DNA from: Clostridia bacterium
GTDB taxonomy: Bacteria; Bacillota; Clostridia; HGM11327
DNA length: 14,543 nucleotides
Direction of reading: 5' to 3'
NCBI GenBank assembly: GCA_017935525.1
Contig: JAGBHJ010000300.1
Location: 1-14,543, forward strand
Shown in pieces: positions 5,786 through 14,456 of the stretch (its first letter is position 1; the number at the start of each line of letters is the position of its first letter). The notes beneath the pieces are model-generated. The model saw only the letters and a program-made list of their open reading frames with translations, had not been told where the DNA came from and ran no database searches. A program made the translations under genes and the position numbers.

Positions 5786-7975
5786 ATGGATATCAAAACG
5801 TATTCCATGGAGCTTGCGGGCAGAACTCTCACAGTAGAGCTTGGCAGAATGGCAGAGCAGGCAAACGGCGCTTGTACAGTAACCTACGGCGAAACCGTTG
5901 TGTTTGTTGCAGTTACGGCGTCCGAGTCACCTCGTGCAGGTATGGACTTCTTCCCGTTGAGCGTTGAATTTCAGGAAAAATTGTATGCAGTAGGCAGGAT
6001 CCCCGGTGGATTTATCAAGAGAGAGGGCAAGCCCACAGATAAGGGCATCCTCACATCCCGTCTGATCGACAGACCTATCCGTCCCTTGTTCCCCCACGGA
6101 ATGAGAAACGACGTTCTGGTGGTTGCAAACCCCTTGTCTGTTGACCCGGAATTCCCGCCGGATGTATTTGCTATGATCGGTTCATCAGTTGCATTGAGCA
6201 TCCCCGACATTCCGTGGGAGGGCCCCACAGGCTCTGTTTCCGTAGGCCTTGTGGACGGTGAGCTGGTTATCAACCCCAACGCCGCACAGAGGGAGAAGTC
6301 AAAGCTCCAGCTGACGGTTTCCGGTACAAAGGAAAACATCTTGATGGTAGAGGCAGGTGCTCAGGAGGTTCCCGAGGACACAATGCTGGATGCTATCATG
6401 TTGGCTCACGACTACATCAAGCAGATCGTAGAGTTTATTGAAACTATCGTTGCAGAAAACGGCAAGGCAAAGAGGGAATTCCCCCTTATGAACGCAGGCG
6501 ACGATATGGATCAGGCTATCCGTCCCTTTGCAGCTCCCCTTATCAAGGAAGCTATGAACCACTTTGTTCGCGCAGAGAGAGAGGTTGCACAGGACGAAGC
6601 AACAGCCGCTATCCACGCAGAATTTGACGACAAGTTCCCCGAGGAGAGAAAGTGGGAGATCGATGAGGTCATCTACAACATCACAAAGGAAACTATGAGA
6701 AGACGTATACTGGACGAGGGTGTTCGTCCCGACGGCAGAAGCCTGACGGAGATCCGTCCCATCACAGTTCAGGTTGGTCTTACACCCAGAACACACGGTA
6801 CGGGTCTGTTTACAAGAGGACAGACACAGGTTCTTTCCGTATGTACCTTGGGCGCAAAGACGGACGTTCAGATGCTTGATGGCTTGTGGGAGGACGATTC
6901 CAAGAGATACATCCACCACTACAACTTCCCGCCGTACAGCACGGGCGAAGCAAAGGCTATGAGAGGCCCCGGCAGACGTGAGATCGGTCACGGCGCTTTG
7001 GCAGAAAGAGCACTTGAGCCCGTTATCCCCAGCGAAAACGACTTCCCCTACACGATCAGAGTTGTATCCGAGGTTATGAGCTCCAACGGCTCCACATCCC
7101 AGGCCAGCGTTTGCGGCAGCACATTGGCGCTGATGGATGCAGGTGTGCCGATAAAGGCTCCCGTTGCAGGTATTGCTATGGGTCTTATCAAGGACAAGGG
7201 CAGCGACAATCTGGCAGTTCTTTCCGATATCCAGGGTCTTGAGGACTTCCTTGGCGATATGGACTTTAAGGTAGCAGGTACTGCAAACGGTATTACAGCT
7301 ATCCAGATGGATATGAAGATCGACGGCATCAACAGAGGCGTATTTGAGACTGCACTTGCACAGGCTCGTCAGGGCAGACTCTACATCCTTGGCAAGATGC
7401 TTGAGGTTATCGATACACCCAGAGCTGAGCTTTCCAAGTATGCTCCCAAGATCCTCCGTCTCAGCATCAATCCCGACAAGATCCGTGACGTTATCGGACC
7501 CGGCGGAAAGGTTATCAACCAGATCATCGACGCAACAGGCGTTAAGATCGATATCGAGGACGACGGTATGGTATTTATTTACGCTCAGGATCAGGAGTCA
7601 GGTATGGCTGCACTCAAGATGGTTGAGGATATCGTTGCAGAGGTTGAGCTTGGCAAGATCTACACAGGCACAGTAACAAGGATCGAGAGCTACGGCGCAT
7701 TTATCGACGTACTTCCCGGCAAGAGTGGTATGTGCCACATCTCCAAGATCGCATACGAGAGAATTGACAAGGTTGAGGACGTGCTCAAGATCGGCGACGT
7801 TGTTAACGTAAAGGTTATCAACATCGACGAAAAGGGCAGAGTTGACCTCTCCATCAAGGATACACTTCCCGAAAGACCCGAAAAGGCAGAAAAGTCTGAA
7901 AAGTCAGACAGAAAGCACGAGGGCAAGGAGAGAAGACGCGAAAAGAGAGAGCCCAAGGAAAACAAGGCTGAGTAA
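5786..7975 (+). CDS. pnp: Polyribonucleotide nucleotidyltransferase (PNPase)
   Basis: PNPase degrades RNA 3' to 5' with phosphate, releasing nucleoside diphosphates, and acts in mRNA turnover. The 729-residue protein has the full domain order. The first RNase PH-like domain contains the conserved IPGGFIKREGKPTDK and RLIDRPIRPLFP segment (about 71-102). A helical linker follows, then the second RNase PH domain with SNGSTSQASVCGSTLALMDA and the catalytic segment D487, D491, D493, K495 (EDFLGDMDFK). After it come a KH domain with GPGGK at 571-575 and an S1 domain (about 622-690, YGAFIDVLPGKSGMCHIS). The last 37 residues are a Lys/Glu/Arg-rich low-complexity tail. The ATG at 5786 is preferred to the in-frame ATG at 5744 because AAAGGAG (5772-5778) precedes it and the family begins there. 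It follows rpsO and has a terminator at 7998-8040. Confidence 0.98.
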   Translation: MDIKTYSMELAGRTLTVELGRMAEQANGACTVTYGETVVFVAVTASESPRAGMDFFPLSVEFQEKLYAVGRIPGGFIKREGKPTDKGILTSRLIDRPIRPLFPHGMRNDVLVVANPLSVDPEFPPDVFAMIGSSVALSIPDIPWEGPTGSVSVGLVDGELVINPNAAQREKSKLQLTVSGTKENILMVEAGAQEVPEDTMLDAIMLAHDYIKQIVEFIETIVAENGKAKREFPLMNAGDDMDQAIRPFAAPLIKEAMNHFVRAEREVAQDEATAAIHAEFDDKFPEERKWEIDEVIYNITKETMRRRILDEGVRPDGRSLTEIRPITVQVGLTPRTHGTGLFTRGQTQVLSVCTLGAKTDVQMLDGLWEDDSKRYIHHYNFPPYSTGEAKAMRGPGRREIGHGALAERALEPVIPSENDFPYTIRVVSEVMSSNGSTSQASVCGSTLALMDAGVPIKAPVAGIAMGLIKDKGSDNLAVLSDIQGLEDFLGDMDFKVAGTANGITAIQMDMKIDGINRGVFETALAQARQGRLYILGKMLEVIDTPRAELSKYAPKILRLSINPDKIRDVIGPGGKVINQIIDATGVKIDIEDDGMVFIYAQDQESGMAALKMVEDIVAEVELGKIYTGTVTRIESYGAFIDVLPGKSGMCHISKIAYERIDKVEDVLKIGDVVNVKVINIDEKGRVDLSIKDTLPERPEKAEKSEKSDRKHEGKERRREKREPKENKAE

Positions 7976-7997
7976 AAAAATAGAATAAAGCTGTCAG

Positions 7998-8040
7998 AGG
8001 CACTTATGCACACAGGTTTGTGTCGTAAGTGCCTTTGTTT
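7998..8040 (+). terminator. Intrinsic terminator after pnp
   Basis: AGGCACTTA (7998-8006) pairs perfectly with TAAGTGCCT (8026-8034). A second short stem (CACA/TGTG) lies within the loop. The stem runs into TTTGTTT. It starts 22 bases after the pnp stop and separates pnp from the downstream gene group. Confidence 0.85.
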
Positions 8041-8112
8041 GTAGCGGCAGAATGGGAATAATTGCCTTCTTGACGTAATATTATTTACAAATATATGTCA
8101 AAGGAGAGCAAA

Positions 8113-8820
8113 ATGAGATTTTCAAGGAAGACCGGTGCAACAAATGCTTTTATAATATTGCTGTTGATAGTGGCGTGGGTGATGGTGTGCATGGAGGAGA
8201 CTGCAACAGTCATCAATACCCTCAACGGTAACCCCATATACAAGGGCGACGGCAGTAAAAAAGAGGTGGCGCTGACGGTAAACGTGGTGTGGGGGGATGA
8301 GTATCTGGATGACATCCTCAACATACTGGCAAGGGAAAACGTCAAGGCAACGTTTTTTATAGGCGGCAAATGGGCGGAAAACAGCTCCGACCTGCTGCTG
8401 AGGATAGCGGCTGACGGCCACGAGATAGGCTCCCACAGCTATAACCACGAGCATATGGAGCAGTTGAGCTACGGGCAGACGGTAAACGCCATCAAAAAGA
8501 CCGCTGACGTAATTTTCTCCATATGCGGAGTGACGCCCACGCTGTTTGCACCGCCCTACGGTGAGTTTGACGATACCACCTTAAAGGCGGCAAGGGACCT
8601 TGGGTGCAAAACGATAATGTGGAGCGTTGACACCATAGACTGGCGGGGCGACGGAGTTTCTGCCATATTGGACAGGATAAGAACAAAGTGCCACGACGGC
8701 GCAATAATACTGTCCCATCCCACGGCGGACACGGTTGCCGCTTTGCCCGAGATAATTTCCATCGTCAGAAACAGCGGCAGAAGCTTTGTTACGGTGGGTC
8801 AGATGCAGGGCGTGGCGTAA
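8113..8820 (+). CDS. YlxY/PdaB-like NodB-fold protein (polysaccharide deacetylase family), motif-1 aspartates missing
   Basis: This is a 235-residue membrane-anchored protein: a short basic N-terminus, one hydrophobic helix (about 11-29), then an extracellular NodB homology domain (about 50-230). Family members remove acetyl groups from peptidoglycan or other GlcNAc polymers. Motif 2 is present as HSYNH (108-112), motif 3 as APPYG (146-150, with Ala in place of the usual Arg), DTIDW at 173-177 and motif 5 LSH (200-202). Motif 1, normally TFDDG, reads TVNVVWG (55-61), so the catalytic Asp is Asn57 and the metal-binding Asp is Val58. PdaB/YlxY-type relatives also depart from TFDDG. Activity is therefore doubtful. 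The ATG at 8113 follows AAGGAG (8101-8106); an ATG at 8095 would place that site inside the gene. Its position between pnp and an M16 peptidase matches ylxY of Bacillus. Confidence 0.88.
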   Translation: MRFSRKTGATNAFIILLLIVAWVMVCMEETATVINTLNGNPIYKGDGSKKEVALTVNVVWGDEYLDDILNILARENVKATFFIGGKWAENSSDLLLRIAADGHEIGSHSYNHEHMEQLSYGQTVNAIKKTADVIFSICGVTPTLFAPPYGEFDDTTLKAARDLGCKTIMWSVDTIDWRGDGVSAILDRIRTKCHDGAIILSHPTADTVAALPEIISIVRNSGRSFVTVGQMQGVA

Positions 8821-8845
8821 TCAACAAATTCAAAGGAATAAAAGT

Positions 8846-10102
8846 ATGAAAAGGATCACATTATCCAACGGACTGGCGGTGGTGCTGGAAGGTATGCCCC
8901 ACATGAGGTCGGCAGCCGTTGGAGTGTTTATAAAATGCGGCTCGGGCTGGGAGGACAGGGCAAACAACGGTATCTCCCACTTTATAGAGCATCTGCTGTT
9001 TAAGGGGACACATACCCGCACGGCAAGGGATATTTCCCAGCAGGCGGATGAGCTTGGCGGCAGTCTGAACGCATATACGGCGGAGGAATGCATCTGCGTG
9101 CATCTTAAGGTGCTGGCGGAGGACACCTTGGCGGCGCTGGATCTGGTGAGCGATATAGTTTGCCATCCTGCGTTTGATGAGGAAGATATAGAAAACGAAA
9201 AGAAGGTAATACTGGAGGAGATCGTCGTCACAAACGACAATCCCGAGGATGCGGCGCAGGAGCTGATGATGTCGGGAATGTTCCCCCATAGCCCCGTGGG
9301 AATGCCCGTTTTGGGCAGCGAGGAAAACGTGGAGGGCTTTACACGTAAGGACATTGCGGATTTCTACAACAAAAGCTTTGTGGCGGACAGAATGGTGCTG
9401 TCCATTGCAGGCAGCTTTGACGAGGCGGCGGTAACGGCGTGGCTGGAGAGCTCCCCCTTTGCAGAGCTTGAGGCAGGGGAACAGCCTGCGGTAATAACCT
9501 TAGAAAACCCCATTGTCGGCGGGTTTTTTAAGCAGGAAAGGGACATTGGTCAGCTGCAGCTTGTGGCGGGCTACCCTGCAGTATCAAGATATGACGACGA
9601 CCTTTACGCCTTTGTGCTGTTGGCGGGAGTGCTGGCAGGGGACGGCTCATCAAGGTTGTTCCGCAGACTGCGGGAGGAAAACGGGCTTGTGTACGGCGTG
9701 GATGCGTCAATAGCGGAGTATTCCCACATGGGCGTTCTGGTGATAAACACGGGCTTTTCCGCAGAAAATGCAGGTACGGTGCAGGATATAATAAAAGAGG
9801 AGATAAAGGATATCACCGCAAACGGAGTTACGCCCCAGGAGCTTTTGAGGGCAAAGCGCAATATGATGATCGCTCTGGAGCTTGAGTGCGAGGGCACGAT
9901 GTCTACCATGTCAAACAACGGCAAAAGGGTGTTGTTTGGCTTTGACGAGCCGTTGGAGTCCATCAAGGCAAGGTACGAGGCGGTGACCAATGAGGATATT
10001 ATCCGCAGTGCCGCAAGGGCATTTTCTGCAAAGGAAAAGCAGGCGGTGGCGCTGGTGGGTGACTGTGAGGCGATCGAGGACTTCGGTCTGCTGGATATAT
10101 AA
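8846..10102 (+). CDS. M16 family zinc peptidase (YmxG/MlpA-like processing protease)
   Basis: This 418-residue protein belongs to the M16B group related to the mitochondrial processing peptidase. The inverted zinc motif HFIEH is at 45-49, and the third ligand is probably Glu125 in VILEEI, 76 residues further on. FKGT follows the motif as in the family. The C-terminal half carries the family segment RRLREENGLVYGV with its Arg and Tyr. The length agrees with the Bacillus YmxG/MlpA protein (about 410 residues), and the gene order pnp, ylxY, M16 is the same. No signal peptide is present, so it acts in the cytoplasm. The ATG at 8846 follows AAAGGA (8832-8837); the in-frame ATG at 8786 lies within the upstream gene and adds an unrelated segment. 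The gap to the upstream stop is 25 bases, so it is probably cotranscribed. Confidence 0.93.
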   Translation: MKRITLSNGLAVVLEGMPHMRSAAVGVFIKCGSGWEDRANNGISHFIEHLLFKGTHTRTARDISQQADELGGSLNAYTAEECICVHLKVLAEDTLAALDLVSDIVCHPAFDEEDIENEKKVILEEIVVTNDNPEDAAQELMMSGMFPHSPVGMPVLGSEENVEGFTRKDIADFYNKSFVADRMVLSIAGSFDEAAVTAWLESSPFAELEAGEQPAVITLENPIVGGFFKQERDIGQLQLVAGYPAVSRYDDDLYAFVLLAGVLAGDGSSRLFRRLREENGLVYGVDASIAEYSHMGVLVINTGFSAENAGTVQDIIKEEIKDITANGVTPQELLRAKRNMMIALELECEGTMSTMSNNGKRVLFGFDEPLESIKARYEAVTNEDIIRSAARAFSAKEKQAVALVGDCEAIEDFGLLDI

Positions 10103-10118
10103 CAAAGGAGGATACTGT

Positions 10119-10691
10119 ATGGAGCTTTATGAGGTCTTGAAAACAAGAAGAAGCATTAGAAAGTTTACTCAGGAGAAGATTTCGGACGAGCTTTTGGCAA
10201 AGCTGGTTGACGTGGCAAGGTACGCCCCTGCGGCGGCAAACGTTCAGCCGTTAAAGTATGCTGTGGTGAGAGGCGAGATGACAAAGGATATATTTCCCCT
10301 TACCAGATGGGCAAAGCTTTTGGGCGAAAGGGGCACACCCCAACCCGGTGAGGAGCCCACGGCGTACATATTTGTCATGACGGACACAAAAAACTCATAC
10401 AACAAGGAGGCGGATGCCAGCCTTGCAATAGAAAACATAGTGCTGGCAGCGTGGTACGAGGGTATAGGATCCTGTATTCTTGGGTCCATCGACAAGCCAA
10501 AGATAGCAAGGCTTATCAATATGCCACAGGGTTATGAGATAAATTATGCCATTGCTCTTGGCTATCCTGCTCAGGAAAGCCTTGCGGAGGAGGAGCAGAA
10601 TGGCGTTGCCTACTACATGGATGACGAGGGCGTGGTTCACGTGCCAAAGAGAAAGCTTTGCGACGTAATGTATTTTGCGGACGAGCAGTAA
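10119..10691 (+). CDS. Nitroreductase-family FMN oxidoreductase
   Basis: This 190-residue protein has a typical nitroreductase fold of the short type and probably acts as a dimer binding FMN. The N-terminal RRSIRKF (10-16) is the phosphate-binding motif of the cofactor. YAPAAANVQPLKY corresponds to the family 'APSxxNxQPW' segment. EGIGSCILGSIDK matches the 'lGlgs...' segment, and INYAIALGYPA closes the core. The natural substrate cannot be read from the sequence; such enzymes reduce quinones, nitro compounds or flavins with NAD(P)H. The ATG at 10119 follows a perfect AAAGGAGG (10104-10111), starting one base after the upstream stop codon. An earlier in-frame ATG at 9990 lies inside the peptidase gene and is rejected. 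It is 16 bases from the M16 gene and 12 from the next gene, so it sits in the middle of an operon. Confidence 0.92.
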   Translation: MELYEVLKTRRSIRKFTQEKISDELLAKLVDVARYAPAAANVQPLKYAVVRGEMTKDIFPLTRWAKLLGERGTPQPGEEPTAYIFVMTDTKNSYNKEADASLAIENIVLAAWYEGIGSCILGSIDKPKIARLINMPQGYEINYAIALGYPAQESLAEEEQNGVAYYMDDEGVVHVPKRKLCDVMYFADEQ

Positions 10692-10703
10692 GGGGAATAT
10701 ATT

Positions 10704-12173
10704 ATGGATATTATCAAGGAGTATGTGGACAGGTTTAACGCCGAGGATAACGAGCACGTTGTAAACAAGATAGACAATGCCCATGCATACGAATGGATGA
10801 AGGAGGAGATCCCCGTTTTTGAATGCCCGGACAAGGATATCGAAAGGGCGTATTACTTCAGATTCTGGACGTTCAGAAAGCACATCCGAGAGGAAAAGAT
10901 AGGGTATATGATATCTGAATTTCTGCCAAAGGTTGGCTGGAGTGGAGAATATAACGAGATCAACGCTGCGGTTGGGCATCACCTCTACGAGGGCAGATGG
11001 CTGAAAAACGCAGGCAAGTATTTCAAGTCGTATATAAATCACTTTTTGGATGATCCTTACAGAGGACATCTTTACAGCTCGTGGATGCTGTGGGCAATGC
11101 TGGAATACTCCAAGGTAACGGGCGATTACGATTGGGGCGAGGGCTACCTTGCCAAAATTTGCAAGCATTATGAGGAATGGGAGGCAGAGCATCTGCTGAA
11201 GAACGGCTTTTTCTGGTCGCTGGATGATAACGACGCCATGGAGCTTTCCATAAGCAGCAGAAGAAACGGCAAGCTTGCAAGAGCCATCCGTCCCACGTTG
11301 AATTCCTATATGTGCGCAAACGCCTACGCCATTGCCGAATTTGCAAAAATGGCAGGAGAGATGGAGATCTGCGAAAAATATATCAAAAAGCACGAGGAAT
11401 TAAAGTCCCTTATCAACGACCAAATATGGTACGACAGCTTTTACAGAGCGTTCCCATACTTCAGGGATATTGACGTGCCCGAGGATGCGATAAAGAATTA
11501 TGACGGACAGAGCCCCATGGAGCTGATAGGCTATATCCCGTGGATGTTTAACATACCGCCAAAGGGCAGGGAAGACAGGTTTGAGCTTCTGGAGGACGAA
11601 GGCGTGTTCTTAACCCCCTACGGACTTGCCACCGCGGACAAGAGCGACCCAAGATTTTTGTATTACGACGAGCATGAATGCCAGTGGAACGGGTACGTAT
11701 GGCCCTTTGCCACGGCACAGACCCTGACTGCGCTCTATACGCAGATGAAGCGTGACGAGGAGTCCCACCAAAGGTTTGGCGGAATGTATTACAGGCTTCT
11801 GAAGCAGTACGCATGGTCCCACCACCTGACAAGGGAGGACGGCACCACGGTTCCGTGGATAGATGAGTCCAGATCCCCCTTGGAGGACGACTGGTATTCA
11901 CGCTCCAGATTGATAGAGATGAACTGGAAAGGCGGCAAGGAGGAGCGCGGCAAGGATTACAATCATTCCACGTACTGCGACCTGGTAATTTCGGGTCTGG
12001 TGGGCTTTGGAGTGGAGGACGGCTGCGTAAAGGTAAAGCCCTGCTTCCCCGAGGAGTGGGACTGGTGCAGGTTGACGGATATCCCCTGCATGGGTAAGCT
12101 GTATACGGTTACCTACGACAAAACGGGAGAAAAATTCGGCGGAGAAAAAGGCTTGACGGTTACTTGCAGGTGA
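10704..12173 (+). CDS. (Alpha/alpha)6-barrel glycoside hydrolase, MGH1/GH63-like
   Basis: This 489-residue protein without signal peptide is expected to be cytoplasmic. It is a chain of paired helices with conserved Trp/Tyr/Glu/Asp positions, characteristic of the six-hairpin glycosidase superfamily (GH63, GH37, mannosylglycerate-hydrolase-like). Supporting segments are GWSGEYNEINAAVGHHLYEG near 78-97, RPTLNSYMCANAYAIAEFAK near 197-216, the substrate-channel motif WNGYVWP at 328-334, and YNHSTYCDLVISGLVGFG near the C-terminus. The C-terminal 50 residues look like a beta-sandwich cap (VKVKPCFPEEW). The exact substrate, probably an alpha-linked oligosaccharide, and the catalytic acid and base cannot be assigned here. 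The ribosome binding site AAGGGGA overlaps the nitroreductase stop codon. The next gene is a GH36 alpha-galactosidase, so both may degrade the same imported sugar. Confidence 0.75.
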   Translation: MDIIKEYVDRFNAEDNEHVVNKIDNAHAYEWMKEEIPVFECPDKDIERAYYFRFWTFRKHIREEKIGYMISEFLPKVGWSGEYNEINAAVGHHLYEGRWLKNAGKYFKSYINHFLDDPYRGHLYSSWMLWAMLEYSKVTGDYDWGEGYLAKICKHYEEWEAEHLLKNGFFWSLDDNDAMELSISSRRNGKLARAIRPTLNSYMCANAYAIAEFAKMAGEMEICEKYIKKHEELKSLINDQIWYDSFYRAFPYFRDIDVPEDAIKNYDGQSPMELIGYIPWMFNIPPKGREDRFELLEDEGVFLTPYGLATADKSDPRFLYYDEHECQWNGYVWPFATAQTLTALYTQMKRDEESHQRFGGMYYRLLKQYAWSHHLTREDGTTVPWIDESRSPLEDDWYSRSRLIEMNWKGGKEERGKDYNHSTYCDLVISGLVGFGVEDGCVKVKPCFPEEWDWCRLTDIPCMGKLYTVTYDKTGEKFGGEKGLTVTCR

Positions 12174-12209
12174 CCCGAGCCATTTAATACAATTACAAAG
12201 GAGAAAAAT

Positions 12210-14375
12210 ATGAGCATAAGATTTGATTCAGAAAGAAACATATTTATGCTGGAGACGCAGAAAACAAGGTATGCTATCCAGATAGTGTTTGACAAATTTC
12301 CCGTAAATCTTTATTATGGACCCAAGACGGATGAGCCCGTAGCAGAATACGACCCATCGGTATATTCATTCTCGCCCTATTATGCGGACACAAGATTGAA
12401 CTATTGCCCCGATCTTGTCAGAGCAGAGTACGTCGGCTTTGACAGCGGTGACTTCAGAACCTCATCCTTAAAGGTAAGAAATGCAAATGGCGACAGCATG
12501 GTGGTGTTGCACTACAAGGGATACCGCATTTTTGACGGCAGAGAGGAGATTCCGGGACTGCCTTACGCAGATGCTGACGAGGATACACAGACCCTTGAGC
12601 TGCAGATGCTGGACCCCGTAACAAATCTTGAGGTTATGATGTACTACACCATATTCCCCAAGGAGGACGTTATTTCCCGTTATGTCAAGTTGACAAACAA
12701 CTCCACATCCAAGCTGGTGATAGAAAAGTGCATGAGCTTGCTGCACGATTTTACAAGCCACAATTACGATATGATCAGCCTTTACGGTCAGCACGCAATG
12801 GAGCGTAAGTACCAGAGGGTACCTCTCCACTACGGCCAGCAGAACGTATTCAGCCGCAGAGGTGCGTCCAGCCATCACTACAACCCCTTTATTGCTCTTT
12901 GCGAGCAGGGAAAGGGTCCCGACGAGGGTATTGCCGTAGGCTTTAACTTTGTGTACAGCGGCAACTTCCTTGACGAGGTCGAGGTAGACCAGCAGGGCTA
13001 CACAAGAGTACAGATCGGTCTTGGTCAGGATAATTTCAGTTATCTGTTGGATAAGGGCGAAAGCTTTACCTCCCCTGAGGCTGTTATGACGTATTCCTAC
13101 GAGGGTATCTCACAGATGTCCAGAAATTTCCACGCATTTACGAGAAATCATATTCTCCCCGAGGAAGTGTTTGAAACACGTCCCGTGGTTCTCAATACGT
13201 GGGAGGCTTGCTACTTTAATATCAACGAGGACGTTCTGGAGAAGTTTGCAGAGTCTGCTGCGGCTTCCGGCATAGACATGGTGGTAATGGATGACGGCTG
13301 GTTTGGCGAGAGAAACAACGATACCGCCGGACTGGGCGACTGGTACGAAAACAGAAATAAGTTCAAAAACGGACTGACTCCGTTTGTAAAAAGAATGAAG
13401 AGCCACGGCATCAAGTTCGGTATCTGGATAGAGCCCGAAATGGTAAACCCCAATTCAGAGCTTTTCCGCGCACATCCCGAGTGGTGCTTGCAGTGCAAGG
13501 GCAGGGAGCTGATGCAGTCCAGAAGCCAGCTGGTGCTTGACATGGGTAACCCCAAGGTTATACAGTACCTGAAGGATGTATTTGACATGACGTTCAGCGG
13601 TGTTGGTATAGACTACTTTAAGTGGGATATGAACAGACATCTTTGCCACGTTGGTTCACCCATTCTTCCCCCCGAAAGACAGGGCGAGGCAGGCTTCAGA
13701 TATATGCTGGGCGTGTATGAGCTTTTCCGCTGGTTCAAAAAGAAATTCCCCAAGGCAATGATAGAGAATTGCTCCGGCGGTGGCGGCAGATACGATCTTG
13801 GTATGATGAAGTACAGCACAATGATCTGGACAAGCGATAACACAGATCCTCACGATAGAATAAAGATACAGTATTCTTCTATGTTGGGTTACCCTGCGGC
13901 AACAATGAGCTGCCACGTAGCTAACCACGACAATATTATAGAAACTCCCCAGGCGTTGAAGTACAGATACGACGTTGCCTTGGGCGGCCCCGTGGGCTAT
14001 GAATTCCACCTGCCCAACGCAAGCGACAAGGTAAAGGAAACAGTCAAGAAGCAGGTAGCGGATTATCACGAAAAGTACGAGGATCTGATACTGCGTGGCG
14101 ATTACTACACAGTATTCAATCCCTACGAGTGCAATTACAGCGCACACTACTATGCAAACGGCGACATGAGCAGAATAATGCTCACGTTCCTGCAGGATAA
14201 TCCCGAGGAGCCTGCAATAGTGACGGTGCCCGTTGCAAGAGCAGACGTGGATGCGGTCTACGTGGACGTTGAAACTGGTGTTAAGTACACGGGCGCACAG
14301 CTCAGAGAGGGCGTAAAGGTGTTGACGGAAAACACGGACATGAACTCCAAGATATGGTTGTTTGAAAAGGTATAA
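12210..14375 (+). CDS. Alpha-galactosidase, glycoside hydrolase family 36
   Basis: This 721-residue cytoplasmic enzyme hydrolyses terminal alpha-1,6-galactose from raffinose-family sugars, melibiose or galactomannan fragments with retention of configuration. The N-terminal beta-supersandwich (about 1-325) leads into a TIM barrel beginning with WEACYF (331-336). MDDGWFG (360-366) follows, then WIEPEMVNP, the nucleophile Asp473 in KWDMNR, CSGGGGR (521-527) and the acid/base Asp543 in TSDNTDP. A short beta domain ends the chain. The length and the KWDMNR/CSGGGG motifs fit the large tetrameric bacterial GH36 subgroup (AgaA/RafA-like). The ATG at 12210 follows AAAGGAG (12197-12203), 36 bases after the preceding glycosidase, and no terminator intervenes. 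No dedicated transporter or regulator lies in the window. Confidence 0.96.
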   Translation: MSIRFDSERNIFMLETQKTRYAIQIVFDKFPVNLYYGPKTDEPVAEYDPSVYSFSPYYADTRLNYCPDLVRAEYVGFDSGDFRTSSLKVRNANGDSMVVLHYKGYRIFDGREEIPGLPYADADEDTQTLELQMLDPVTNLEVMMYYTIFPKEDVISRYVKLTNNSTSKLVIEKCMSLLHDFTSHNYDMISLYGQHAMERKYQRVPLHYGQQNVFSRRGASSHHYNPFIALCEQGKGPDEGIAVGFNFVYSGNFLDEVEVDQQGYTRVQIGLGQDNFSYLLDKGESFTSPEAVMTYSYEGISQMSRNFHAFTRNHILPEEVFETRPVVLNTWEACYFNINEDVLEKFAESAAASGIDMVVMDDGWFGERNNDTAGLGDWYENRNKFKNGLTPFVKRMKSHGIKFGIWIEPEMVNPNSELFRAHPEWCLQCKGRELMQSRSQLVLDMGNPKVIQYLKDVFDMTFSGVGIDYFKWDMNRHLCHVGSPILPPERQGEAGFRYMLGVYELFRWFKKKFPKAMIENCSGGGGRYDLGMMKYSTMIWTSDNTDPHDRIKIQYSSMLGYPAATMSCHVANHDNIIETPQALKYRYDVALGGPVGYEFHLPNASDKVKETVKKQVADYHEKYEDLILRGDYYTVFNPYECNYSAHYYANGDMSRIMLTFLQDNPEEPAIVTVPVARADVDAVYVDVETGVKYTGAQLREGVKVLTENTDMNSKIWLFEKV

Positions 14376-14403
14376 TGCAGAATAAAGCGTGGGCAGGGAT
14401 CGA

Positions 14404-14455
14404 ATGGGCACGCGCGATAACGAAGGATTAACATAAGTTATTCGAGCGTGCCCAT
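14404..14455. repeat. Imperfect 52-base inverted repeat
   Basis: ATGGGCACGC (14404-14413) pairs perfectly with GCGTGCCCAT (14446-14455). After one mismatch, CGA/TCG and TAAC/GTTA extend the stem with one bulged base, around a 15-base loop. No U-run follows on either strand, so it is not a standard terminator. It starts 29 bases after the alpha-galactosidase gene and touches the TGAATTG array, so both may be parts of one element. Confidence 0.6.
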
Positions 14456-14456
14456 A

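Noticed and set aside
8070..8097. A TTGACG...TATATG promoter before the deacetylase-like gene.
   Set aside because: The spacing is 16, and the predicted start would fall inside the Shine-Dalgarno sequence, leaving no usable leader.
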